Source: Lachnospiraceae bacterium (lineage in GTDB: Bacteria; Bacillota; Clostridia; Lachnospirales; Lachnospiraceae). Taken from it: a stretch of 62,836 nt of DNA. Under the pieces are notes generated by a model. That model had not been told where the DNA came from, did no database searches, and saw nothing but the letters and a program-made list of their open reading frames with translations. A program made the position numbers and the translations under genes. Below are positions 18,924 to 26,459 of the stretch, piece after piece (position 1 is the first letter of the stretch; the number at the start of each line of letters is the position of its first letter). The stretch is from NCBI GenBank assembly GCA_017444015.1, contig JAFSXN010000117.1, positions 1 to 62,836 of the forward strand. Reading direction: 5' to 3'.

Positions 18924-19405
18924 ACTTTAAAAGGCGCGGCAGATCCATCGTCGACATGCTGTTCATACTGGCACTCTTCGCCGTATTTATGATATCGGCT
19001 TTGTTTATTGTACTTTTCGGAGCAAAGATCTATCAGCGGATCATCGCCGATTCCGATACCAACTATATCTCCCGGACCTCCATCGCCTATATCAGCGAAA
19101 AGATCCATCAGCACGACGAAAGGGACGGGGTTTCCGTGATCTATAACAACAATGCGCCCGTACTCCGGCTCAGCGAGACCTATGGGGACTCTATGTACTA
19201 TACTTACCTCTACGAGCAGAACAGTGTCTTAAAGGAAATCACCTGTCCCGCCGAATACGAACCCGTGTTTTCCGCAGGACAGCAGATCCTGGAGATCACC
19301 TCCTTTAACGTCGAGGAGCAGAACGGAAATCTCTATCGCTTTGAGATCACGGATGTCGATGGGAATGAGATCAATTTTTATGTTTCGGTAAACAGTGAAG
19401 TATAG
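18920..19405 (+). CDS. Pseudopilin-like membrane protein (DUF4860-type)
   Basis: This is a 161-residue protein with a TTG start after GGGGGAGG. The N-terminus (MNFKRRGRSIVDMLFILALFAV) resembles a class III/IV prepilin signal: basic residues, Gly7, then a hydrophobic helix with an acidic residue at mature position +5 (Asp12 instead of the usual Glu). The exported part (about 40-161) contains the YYTYLYEQN and FEITDVDGNEINFYVSVN segments I associate with DUF4860 proteins of Clostridia. It is followed after 3 bp by the next pilus-like gene. Confidence 0.7.
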   Translation: MNFKRRGRSIVDMLFILALFAVFMISALFIVLFGAKIYQRIIADSDTNYISRTSIAYISEKIHQHDERDGVSVIYNNNAPVLRLSETYGDSMYYTYLYEQNSVLKEITCPAEYEPVFSAGQQILEITSFNVEEQNGNLYRFEITDVDGNEINFYVSVNSEV

Positions 19406-19408
19406 ATC

Positions 19409-19861
19409 ATGAAGCAAAAAAACGCGGGAACTTCTCTGTTCCTTATGGAAATGATCATCATAGTGCTTTTTTTCTCGGTCTCCAGCGCGGTCTGCGTACA
19501 GGCCTTTGTTAACTCGCACCTGATCGACAGGAAAACGCAGGAGCTAAACCACGCTGTCTACGCCGCACAGAGCGTCGCCGAAGTAATGAAGGGCACGGAC
19601 GGGACGATCGAAAGCCTGCTCTCTGCCTATCCGGAGGCTAAAGCAGCAGAAAACGGACTTTCGTTATATTATAATTCCGAGTTCAAAAGCTGTAACGGCA
19701 GTGATCCTCACCTTTCCTATCTCTTAGAGGCTTCGCTCTCCAGAGAAGGGACCTTGGAGACTATTCAAATCTCTGTAATAAAAACAGAGGATCAGAGTGA
19801 GATCTACGCCCTGACAGCGACAAAGTACCGGAACGGCATTATAGAAGAAACGACAGAATAA
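19409..19861 (+). CDS. Pilin-like membrane protein
   Basis: This is a 150-residue protein. Its N-terminus (MKQKNAGTSLFLMEMIIIVLFFSV) is prepilin-like: a Gly at 7 is followed by a hydrophobic helix with a Glu (residue 14), though the Glu sits 7 rather than 5 residues after Gly. The exported region (about 35-150) has a mixed alpha/beta pattern (VYAAQSVAEVMKG is typical of pseudopilin helix alpha1-C) and one Cys. It is probably a minor pseudopilin. The ribosome-binding site is weak and the gene is likely coupled to the one before. Confidence 0.65.
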   Translation: MKQKNAGTSLFLMEMIIIVLFFSVSSAVCVQAFVNSHLIDRKTQELNHAVYAAQSVAEVMKGTDGTIESLLSAYPEAKAAENGLSLYYNSEFKSCNGSDPHLSYLLEASLSREGTLETIQISVIKTEDQSEIYALTATKYRNGIIEETTE

Positions 19862-19915
19862 TTTACTCTGAGCTTTGTTCAAAGAATCTCAGAGGAAGAT
19901 CGGGAATCATATTCT

Positions 19916-20416
19916 ATGGAGAAACGACAGACCGGCGGAATGAACGTTGGTACCTCTTCAGTGCTGGTAGCCTTCGTCCTGCTCTGCCTGGTGACCTTTG
20001 CGGGCTTATCCTTTCTGAGCGCGAACTCGGATTACCGCCTGAGCCTGCAGACCGCCGAAAAGACAAGTGAATATTACGCGGCGAGCGGGGAAGCGGACCG
20101 AAGGCTTGCCGAGCTTGATACCATACTTACGGAATTAGCGCAGGGCGCTTCCGAAAGCTCCTACTATCAGGCAGTAAAGGATCGTTTCCTCGGCACCATC
20201 GACTATGACTATGCGGAGGACGGAGAAAGCTATCTCCTTTCATTTACGGAGCAGGTCAACAACCGTCAGGACCTGAAGGTAAAGCTCAAGCTGAACTACC
20301 CGACAGACGGGACGGCTCCCTTTTCCATCGAAAGCTATACCGTTGTCGTAAACCAGAGCTGGCAGGACGAGATCGCAAGCGAGATCGACGAAAACGGATT
20401 GATACAATTTGACTAA
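19916..20416 (+). CDS. Pilus-like cluster exported protein of unknown function
   Basis: This is a 166-residue protein with an N-terminal hydrophobic helix (SSVLVAFVLLCLVTFAGLSFL, about 14-34), then a long helix-forming segment (YRLSLQTAEKTSEYYAASGEADRRLAEL) that recalls the PilX/GspK-type N-terminal arrangement (SLQTAEKTSEYY). The C-terminal half is probably beta-rich. It lacks a canonical prepilin motif. A minor pilin, PilX/GspK-like, is the best guess. It is followed after 15 bp by the ATPase gene. Confidence 0.62.
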   Translation: MEKRQTGGMNVGTSSVLVAFVLLCLVTFAGLSFLSANSDYRLSLQTAEKTSEYYAASGEADRRLAELDTILTELAQGASESSYYQAVKDRFLGTIDYDYAEDGESYLLSFTEQVNNRQDLKVKLKLNYPTDGTAPFSIESYTVVVNQSWQDEIASEIDENGLIQFD

Positions 20417-20431
20417 TATAAGGAGTACATC

Positions 20432-21868
20432 ATGAACATTGCTGAAACCCTGGCAAAAATAACGAAAGAAGGACAGGCCTCTGACATCTTCATCGTAGCC
20501 GGACGTGCTTTGAGCTATAAGGCGAACGGAGGGATCTACGAGGAGGGCGACAAGCGTCTGATGCCCACGGATACCCTGGAAATGATCACCGGGATCTATG
20601 AATTAGCCGGGAACCGGAGCATGGACCGGATCAATAAGACCGGCGATGATGATTTCTCCTTTGCACTCCGGGGTGTGGCCAGATTCAGGATCTCAACCTA
20701 TAAACAGAGAGGCTCTCTCTCCGCCGTCATCCGTGTCATCAACTTCAATATCCCCGATCCGAACGACCTGGGGATCCCCGAGAGTATTATCAAGCTGGCC
20801 GATCGGAAGAAGGGTCTCGTTCTCGTGACCGGGCCTGCCGGAAGCGGAAAATCCACCACCCTTGCCTGTATGGTCGATCATATCAATACTACCAGACAGG
20901 CTCATATCATTACGTTGGAGGATCCGTTGGAATATCTGCACGTCCATAAGAAGAGCATCGTCAGCCAGCGGGAGGTCATATCCGATACCGAGAGCTATCT
21001 GACCGCGCTCAGAGCTTCGCTTCGTCAAAGCCCTGACGTTATCCTTCTCGGGGAAATGCGTGACTCCGAAACCATCAGCGTCGCCATGACAGCGGCTGAG
21101 ACCGGCCACCTCGTCCTCTCGACCCTGCATACCATAGGAGCCGCGAATACGATCGAGCGTATTATCGATGCCTTCCCGCCGAACCAGCAGCACCAGATCT
21201 ACATTCAGCTTTCCATGGTTTTGCAGGCGGTCGTTTCACAGCAGCTTTTGCCCTCCGAGCAGGGAACCATCGTTCCTGCCTTTGAGATCATGACTCTAAA
21301 CCCCGCGATCCGTACCAATATCCGGGATCAGAAGGTCCAGAGCATCGACTCCATTATCGATACCTCTTCCCAGGAGGGTATGATCTCCATGAATACCAGC
21401 CTCCTAAATCTTTACAACGAGGGAATCATCAGCGAAAAAACCGCCTATTCCTATACCACCAACGCCGATAACCTCGGCAACAAGATCTATTATCAGGGCA
21501 AGCGCAAGGGAGTCGGTGAGATGGCGGCTCTCGCGGGAAAGACCGCGGAGGATCTCGATGCCTTACCGGGAACCGGGGCTTCAAAGGACTCCAAAAAGGC
21601 CGGAAAGGATAAGAAGAAGATCGGAAAGGCAGTATCCAAAGAAGCGCTCAGGAATCTGGCCTCCGCTCCCAGCAATGACGATCAGGCTTACTCCAGCAAA
21701 TGGGAGGAAGAAGACTGGGGCGGCGACTGGGAGGACGATTCCGATCTGGAGAAGATCGATCTGGTTGCCGAACCGTCAGGCAAAGGCGGCGCAAAAAAGA
21801 CCTCCGATAAAAAGGGTGCCGGCAGCGACACCCCGAAGAAAAAGGGATTGTTCGGAAAGAAAGGGTGA
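20432..21868 (+). CDS. PilT/GspE-type secretion ATPase with a charged C-terminal extension
   Basis: This is a 478-residue hexameric ATPase of the T2SS/T4P family. The N-terminal PilT-like domain (about 1-110) precedes Walker A GPAGSGKST (134-142), the Asp box, Walker B DVILLGEMRD and the His box LSTLHT. The core ends near residue 350, which is PilT size. An additional tail of about 125 residues is rich in Lys, Asp, Glu and Trp (SKWEEEDWGGDWEDD, then Lys-rich) and has no PilT counterpart that I know. It is the only motor in the cluster: no PilB, prepilin peptidase or secretin gene is present. It is the last gene of the plus-strand block. Confidence 0.9.
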   Translation: MNIAETLAKITKEGQASDIFIVAGRALSYKANGGIYEEGDKRLMPTDTLEMITGIYELAGNRSMDRINKTGDDDFSFALRGVARFRISTYKQRGSLSAVIRVINFNIPDPNDLGIPESIIKLADRKKGLVLVTGPAGSGKSTTLACMVDHINTTRQAHIITLEDPLEYLHVHKKSIVSQREVISDTESYLTALRASLRQSPDVILLGEMRDSETISVAMTAAETGHLVLSTLHTIGAANTIERIIDAFPPNQQHQIYIQLSMVLQAVVSQQLLPSEQGTIVPAFEIMTLNPAIRTNIRDQKVQSIDSIIDTSSQEGMISMNTSLLNLYNEGIISEKTAYSYTTNADNLGNKIYYQGKRKGVGEMAALAGKTAEDLDALPGTGASKDSKKAGKDKKKIGKAVSKEALRNLASAPSNDDQAYSSKWEEEDWGGDWEDDSDLEKIDLVAEPSGKGGAKKTSDKKGAGSDTPKKKGLFGKKG

Positions 21869-21875
21869 TTTCAAA

Positions 21876-22094
21876 TCATATATGATCATTGAAGTATTCT
21901 TGTGAGACCTTTAACTGCTTTTTAAGAATCTCGCGCCATAAATGCTCGTGTATCTCACCACTGCCTTTAGATACCCTGGTTCTCTTTACGGTACCATCCG
22001 GCATAGTTTTCTGATAATAATAATGATCAGTGTCTTTGTAAAGCTCCCATTCATCACGCTCGCAGAATCGCTTCAGTTCTTTCCACCCTGGCAT
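21876..22094 (-). CDS. HicA-like toxin candidate
   Basis: This is a 72-residue basic protein (MPGWKELKRFCERDEWELYKDTDHYYY) resembling HicA-type or 'cytotoxic translational repressor' mRNA interferases, which have a small dsRBD-like fold with a conserved His. The assignment is by size, the start GWKELKRFCER, and pairing with an upstream antitoxin gene that it overlaps by 22 bp. It ends 8 bp from the convergent pilus ATPase gene. Confidence 0.6.
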   Translation of the reverse strand: MPGWKELKRFCERDEWELYKDTDHYYYQKTMPDGTVKRTRVSKGSGEIHEHLWREILKKQLKVSQEYFNDHI

Positions 22095-22495
22095 TCCAGT
22101 TCCTCCCGAATTGACGATTCATCCAACAGCAAGGCTTTCAGCACAAGCGGTATATGTGCCTTTCGATTTGGAGCAGCACTCCAGGTCGCATAGTGATCAT
22201 AAAAATCCTCTGCATACTCCTTGATCTCAGCAGCAAGCTCTGTCTTTGCCTGCTCTTCATTCTGCGCATTAACAACAAGATCAAGTGTCTCCGTCGACAG
22301 AGTAACGCTGTTATCATCTTCAAAATATTTATGAAACGCATACTTATAACCGGACAAAACCTCATATAAGGTATCCGTATTTAGAATCGCCAGATTATCC
22401 CTTGTTCTCTTAACATAGACCGGCTTTTCGTGAATAACAGTATCAAGAGTTACCGACCAATTTTTCCTGACATCCGTTGCGTTTAATATATTCAT
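22073..22495 (-). CDS. Antitoxin candidate, Phd/YefM-like N-terminus
   Basis: This is a 140-residue protein. Its N-terminus (MNILNATDVRKNWSVTLDTVIHEKPVYVKRTRDNLAIL) has the Phd/YefM antitoxin pattern: a start resembling 'ATDxRxNWS', then a strand-helix repressor fold. The C-terminal half (about 80-140) would bind the toxin. It precedes and overlaps the toxin gene, as in most type II modules. A promoter with an overlapping palindrome lies just upstream, consistent with autoregulation. Confidence 0.65.
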   Translation of the reverse strand: MNILNATDVRKNWSVTLDTVIHEKPVYVKRTRDNLAILNTDTLYEVLSGYKYAFHKYFEDDNSVTLSTETLDLVVNAQNEEQAKTELAAEIKEYAEDFYDHYATWSAAPNRKAHIPLVLKALLLDESSIREELECQGGKN

Positions 22496-22514
22496 TTTGC
22501 ACCTCCGTAATTCT

Positions 22515-22552
22515 ATTCTAACTTGATTACGTACATAATGTCAACAATGTAC
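22515..22552 (-). promoter_or_regulatory. Promoter and likely operator of the toxin-antitoxin pair
   Basis: The minus strand has -35 TTGACA (complement of 22539-22544), an 18-bp spacer and -10 TAGAAT (complement of 22515-22520). An inverted repeat GTACAT...ATGTAC (22531-22552) covers the -35 box, as expected for antitoxin autorepression. Confidence 0.65.
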
Positions 22553-22584
22553 ACTCTGTTATTCTCGAATATTGAGCGTGCATC

Positions 22585-22729
22585 GTTACCATTCACGGCC
22601 GAACTGCGCAGACTTGCGCAGCTACGGCCCGATACGTAACATAGGAGATGGGTTCTGCCCATCGCCGCAGGCGATTTTACATGGCAGAACCCGTTACTAT
22701 TCGCGGCTCGAAAGGCCGTGAATAGTAAC
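22585..22729. mobile_element. Dispersed element F2, copy 1, with terminal inverted repeats and an 8-bp target duplication
   Basis: This 145-bp element has 16-bp terminal inverted repeats (22585-22600 GTTACCATTCACGGCC; 22714-22729 with one mismatch). It is flanked on both sides by the identical 8-bp CGTGCATC (22577-22584 and 22730-22737), which is a target-site duplication. Inside are nested hairpins, including GGTTCTGCC/GGCAGAACC. It has no coding capacity, so it is a MITE-type non-autonomous element. It abuts the stop codon of the kinase gene. Confidence 0.85.
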
Positions 22730-22735
22730 CGTGCA

Positions 22736-23500
22736 TCAATAATAATCAATGATCCTTTGATAGATCTCTTCATAGGAGATCTTTGAAAAATCGCTGACAT
22801 CCACAGGAATACTTATCCCTAATCCAACATCGTATTCCTTATGGGCGATGCCGCCTGCAAATTCCTCAAAGTCCGGAACCTGCTTCTCATGAATAAGCGT
22901 TTCCGGGCTGAAGTCCTCTATATGATAGCGGCTTAACAGATGGCCCGGATGTCTGTCGCCGTCGTTGCGATTTATGAACCGTTGATAGACTGTATGTATA
23001 TCTGTATAAAGAAAGATCGTGGCCGCATCATAGGAATACTCGTCAATCAGCTCCTGAAGCCTTGGCTTATGCCGCTGGTAAAAGGGATATTCCGTAAGAA
23101 TCGTCCTGCCTTCCCACATAGCCTTTCCAAGCATCAGATAAAACTCCTCGAGGGAAAACCGGTTCAGCCTGTCCTTCTGTGTCTCATTATCAAAGCCGAA
23201 CCGGTCGAATTCCTTTTCCTTCACATCATCGTAGCTTAACCGCACAATGTCGTCGCGTTCCAGAAAAGACAAAAAGCCTGTCGCGACCCCGCTCTTTCCC
23301 GTGCCTGGTCCGCCGGTTATTATAATAAGGAGCCTCTGCTTCGGAAAGTCCTTTTTCGTATCTGCCCAGTTACCCTGGGCAGATACGGCAGCCAGGGCAG
23401 CTTGCGCATTGGAAATGCCCTGGCTGCTTGGCTCCGATACTTCATTGACACGCCGCTCGCAAGTCTGCGAGCGGCTGACTGAGCAGTTACCTTTCTTCAT
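22736..23500 (-). CDS. P-loop kinase (AAA_33/zeta-toxin-like fold) with a repeat-encoded N-terminal insertion
   Basis: The 254-residue frame has Walker A GGPGTGKS at about residues 63-70, then helices and a lid region with Arg residues, giving a P-loop nucleoside or small-molecule kinase fold. The substrate is unknown. Residues 4-48 are encoded by the F1 repeat (23357-23490). Removing the repeat and one 7-bp flank (141 bp) restores the frame as M-K-K-D-F-P directly before the P-loop, so the ancestral protein was about 207 residues. No good ribosome-binding site precedes the ATG, and no other start codon lies between the repeat and the P-loop. It begins 2 bp after the aldolase gene ends, so it may be co-transcribed with the sugar operon. 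Confidence 0.75.
   Translation of the reverse strand: MKKGNCSVSRSQTCERRVNEVSEPSSQGISNAQAALAAVSAQGNWADTKKDFPKQRLLIIITGGPGTGKSGVATGFLSFLERDDIVRLSYDDVKEKEFDRFGFDNETQKDRLNRFSLEEFYLMLGKAMWEGRTILTEYPFYQRHKPRLQELIDEYSYDAATIFLYTDIHTVYQRFINRNDGDRHPGHLLSRYHIEDFSPETLIHEKQVPDFEEFAGGIAHKEYDVGLGISIPVDVSDFSKISYEEIYQRIIDYY
23357..23490 (+). mobile_element. Dispersed element F1, copy A (134 bp), inserted in frame in the kinase gene
   Basis: The left end is a perfect 12-bp hairpin, GTATCTGCCCAG/CTGGGCAGATAC (from 23358). An 11-bp stem CAGCCAGGGCA/TGCCCTGGCTG follows, then a 9-bp stem GCCGCTCGC/GCGAGCGGC, and the right end is CAGTTAC. The ends form imperfect terminal inverted repeats (GTATCTGCCCAGT versus GTAACTGCTCAGT). 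The 7-bp flanks match at 5 of 7 positions. It encodes NCSVSRSQTCERR on the minus strand. Confidence 0.82.
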
Positions 23501-23502
23501 AC

Positions 23503-24444
23503 TTAATACAGACTCTTAAGAATAGCTTCTGACTTTCCAGCACAGTTGAAGAGAACGCTTTTCTGCGCTATTTCATCAGCTATAGCCTTACGTCCGGGTC
23601 CGACGATCTTACGGGGATCGTACTCAGTCTCCGGCAGTGTGCGTATTGCCTCCCTCACCGCGTCGGTATACACCATTTTCAGACCTGTACCCACATTGAT
23701 CTTGCTCATCCCCATCTCAACGCATTTCTTAAAGTCCTCCTCCGGAACACCGGTACCTCCGTGAAGCACTAAAGGTACCCCGGTGACCTCTCTGATCTCC
23801 TTTAACAGATCAAAGCGAATCTTTGGCGCCGCCTTATAAAAGCCATGAGCCGTACCGATCGCCACCGCAAGGGCATCGATCCCTGTTTCATCAACAAAGC
23901 GTGGCACAAGCTTCGGATCGGTATAAGCCTTTCCGGCATCTTCCTCGGAAACAACAATATTATCCTCATGTCCCGCCAGCATCCCCAGCTCCGCCTCCAC
24001 TGAGCAGCCGTCAAGGCCTCTCGGGCTGTGCTTATGGGCAAAATCGGCTATCTCCTTAGATTTTTCTATGTTTACCTCATACGGTTCCTGTGAGGCATCT
24101 ATCATAACATTGGTAAATCCGACAACCACGGCATGCTTTATCATTTCCAGGTCTGTCGCGTGATCCAGATGAAGGACGATCGGAACCTCAGGGTACTGCC
24201 TTGCGATTCCCTTTGCTGTATCCGCCACCAGCTCAAGTGAGCCGATATATTTCAAAGCTCCGAGAGAAAGCATAAGTATCACCGGGGAGCTTTTACTCCT
24301 TGCCCCCTCTACGATACCCACCATCTCAGGTATGGTACTGAAATTAAAAGCACCGACCGCGTAACGCTCCTTCGGATCCTCCTTCGGATCGAGAGCCCGC
24401 TTTAATGAATCCGCCATAACCTGCTTCATAGTAACTAACGGCAT
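23503..24444 (-). CDS. Class II ketose-bisphosphate aldolase (FbaA/GatY family)
   Basis: This is a 313-residue zinc-dependent (beta/alpha)8 aldolase that cleaves fructose or tagatose 1,6-bisphosphate to dihydroxyacetone phosphate and an aldehyde. HLDHATD (catalytic Asp and zinc His), VEAELG, a second zinc His in GTAHG, and LHGGTG for phosphate binding are all present. Which bisphosphate is preferred cannot be read with certainty. As the last metabolic step of a sugar operon (31 bp after the ROK kinase gene), cleavage of the bisphosphate made by the PfkB kinase is the likely role. The start has a strong GGAGG site. Confidence 0.92.
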   Translation of the reverse strand: MPLVTMKQVMADSLKRALDPKEDPKERYAVGAFNFSTIPEMVGIVEGARSKSSPVILMLSLGALKYIGSLELVADTAKGIARQYPEVPIVLHLDHATDLEMIKHAVVVGFTNVMIDASQEPYEVNIEKSKEIADFAHKHSPRGLDGCSVEAELGMLAGHEDNIVVSEEDAGKAYTDPKLVPRFVDETGIDALAVAIGTAHGFYKAAPKIRFDLLKEIREVTGVPLVLHGGTGVPEEDFKKCVEMGMSKINVGTGLKMVYTDAVREAIRTLPETEYDPRKIVGPGRKAIADEIAQKSVLFNCAGKSEAILKSLY

Positions 24445-24474
24445 CTGATTTCCTCCTTTACCATACGGTCCCCG

Positions 24475-25449
24475 TCAAAGACGAACCGTGTCCGTATATT
24501 CACTGATCAGGCAGTACGCTCCATAGACCACTACCTTGTCATTAAGCTCTGAGAATCTCACTCTGTCAGGCGACACCGCGCTCACGGCGCATCTTTCGAT
24601 CGTCCGCATCATCTCGCCATAAAACCATTTCTTAAGATGTGTTATCCCGCCGCCGAGCACAAAAACTTCAGGATCAAACAGATTAAAATAATTTGCGAGG
24701 CCCGCGCCTAAGTATCTGCCCTCCTCCTGGAGAAAGGCCAGAGCATATTCATCTCCGGCTTCCGCCGCATTTCCCAGAATCTTCCCCGAGATCCTTTCCG
24801 GGTCATAAGCTATCTCTTCAAACGCCAGAGACTTAACGCCGTTTTTCATGTCCCGGAGCATCCTTCGGTTCATAGCCGTCCCCGAGGCGTAAAGCTCAAG
24901 GCAGCCGTTCGCCCCGCAGTTGCAGGGAATCCCATTGATATCTATGGACATATGCCCCAGCTCCCCGGCTGAACCTGTAAAGCCGCGGTATACCTCGCCG
25001 TTTATGACTATACCGCCTCCGCAGCCGGTACTCACCGTCATATAGACAACGCTGGATGCCCCCTCTGCCACTCCGAGACGCTGCTCCGCAAGCGCTCCCA
25101 GATTTCCGTCATTATCCAGCCTTACCGGTACGCCGAATTCCTTCTCAAGCTTCGGTCCTAACGGGAAATCCTTCCACCCCATAAGAGGCACATTTATTAT
25201 CACGCCGGTATTATAGTCGAGGGGTCCCGGAGCCGCAGCGCCTATCCCTTTTAAGCCTGCCGCTTCTACGCCGGTTTTTTCAAGTACCTCTCTGCCTACT
25301 GAAACGGTATTGTCAAAAACCGCATCGCAGCCCTCATAGGTCTTCGAGGGAGCCACGATGAAAAGATCCTTAACAGGCCTGCCCTCTTCTGAAAAAAGAG
25401 CTCCGGTAGTCTTCGTACCGCCTATATCCAAGATCAGATAATATCCCAT
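24475..25449 (-). CDS. ROK-family sugar kinase
   Basis: This is a 324-residue ROK protein. The N-terminal phosphate loop DIGGTKTTG (residues 7-15), the catalytic Asp region DNDGNLGA, the ExGH motif (GELGHM) and the Cys-rich zinc motif CNCGANGCLE are all present. There is no N-terminal helix-turn-helix, so it is a kinase rather than a NagC/XylR-type repressor. ROK kinases phosphorylate glucose, mannose, fructose, allose or N-acyl sugars. Beside an Rbs/Als-type transporter and an epimerase, an allokinase (AlsK-like) or hexokinase role is plausible. It lies 6 bp downstream of the permease gene. Confidence 0.92.
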   Translation of the reverse strand: MGYYLILDIGGTKTTGALFSEEGRPVKDLFIVAPSKTYEGCDAVFDNTVSVGREVLEKTGVEAAGLKGIGAAAPGPLDYNTGVIINVPLMGWKDFPLGPKLEKEFGVPVRLDNDGNLGALAEQRLGVAEGASSVVYMTVSTGCGGGIVINGEVYRGFTGSAGELGHMSIDINGIPCNCGANGCLELYASGTAMNRRMLRDMKNGVKSLAFEEIAYDPERISGKILGNAAEAGDEYALAFLQEEGRYLGAGLANYFNLFDPEVFVLGGGITHLKKWFYGEMMRTIERCAVSAVSPDRVRFSELNDKVVVYGAYCLISEYTDTVRL

Positions 25450-25455
25450 TGTCCC

Positions 25456-26442
25456 TTAATTCTGCGCTTTCTTCTGTGCCATATCCAATACAACGGCCAG
25501 GATGATGATACAGCCTATGACCACATTCTGCCAGTAAGAATAAATCTGCAGAAGATCCATACCTGTCTTTATGACCGCTATAACCGCGCAGCCGAACATC
25601 GCGCGCGCTACGGAGCCGGAACCGCCCGAAAGAGATGTTCCGCCAAGTACCGTTGACGCTATCGCGAACATCTCATACGTATTACCGGCATTGGGCTGAC
25701 CGTTCTGCAGCTTTGACGCTATGCAGACACCGCAGAGCCCGGCGGTAACGCCGCACAGAACATGGCTTATGAGAGTGACCTTGCGCACATTTATACCGCT
25801 TAAATGGGCCACACTCTTATTACTTCCGACCGCGAATACATGGCGGCCGAAAACGGTCTGCGAAAGCAAAATATGCATTGCCGCGACGACTATCACAGTA
25901 AAGATAACGATTACGGGAATCGCGCCGTTTGGCATGCTCTCCGTAGGAAGTACTCTGCTTGCGCCCAGAAAAGCGAAATTATCGGCAAGCCCGTAGACCG
26001 GCTGCCCTCCGGTCATGATAAAGGCCACTCCCCGCAGGGCCGTCATGGTTGACAGAGTACATATCATAGGGATAACGTCGAGGTATGCGATAAGCGTTCC
26101 GTTCAGGAGACCGCAGAGACCGCCGACCACTATTCCGACAACGATCAGCAGGATTATGGCAAAGGGTATGCTCATATTCGGGAACATCAGACCCGCATAT
26201 GCCGCGATGATACCCGCCACTCCGGCGATCGACCCTACAGAAATATCGATACCGCCAAGAATGATAACATAGGTAAGACCGGAGGCCAGAAGCGCGTTCG
26301 TACACATCTGCGACAGGATATTACTTATGTTCCGGGAACTGAAAAACGTTTTGCTCGCGATACCGAAACCGATACACAACAGGACCAGTACAACAACAAC
26401 TATGTTTTCACTGATCATCTTTCTTACTTTTGCATTATTCAT
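25456..26442 (-). CDS. Sugar ABC transporter permease (RbsC/AlsC type)
   Basis: This is a 328-residue permease of the ribose/allose/xylose (CUT2) class with about 8-10 transmembrane helices. The cytoplasmic loop GSNKSVAHLSGINVRKV is the conserved ATPase-contact loop of this family. It forms a homodimer with the ATPase encoded 17 bp upstream. The CUT2 class transports monosaccharides, mostly pentoses and aldohexoses, via a single ATPase with two domains. Confidence 0.95.
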   Translation of the reverse strand: MNNAKVRKMISENIVVVVLVLLCIGFGIASKTFFSSRNISNILSQMCTNALLASGLTYVIILGGIDISVGSIAGVAGIIAAYAGLMFPNMSIPFAIILLIVVGIVVGGLCGLLNGTLIAYLDVIPMICTLSTMTALRGVAFIMTGGQPVYGLADNFAFLGASRVLPTESMPNGAIPVIVIFTVIVVAAMHILLSQTVFGRHVFAVGSNKSVAHLSGINVRKVTLISHVLCGVTAGLCGVCIASKLQNGQPNAGNTYEMFAIASTVLGGTSLSGGSGSVARAMFGCAVIAVIKTGMDLLQIYSYWQNVVIGCIIILAVVLDMAQKKAQN

Positions 26443-26459
26443 CTGTTTCCTCCTCTGGC

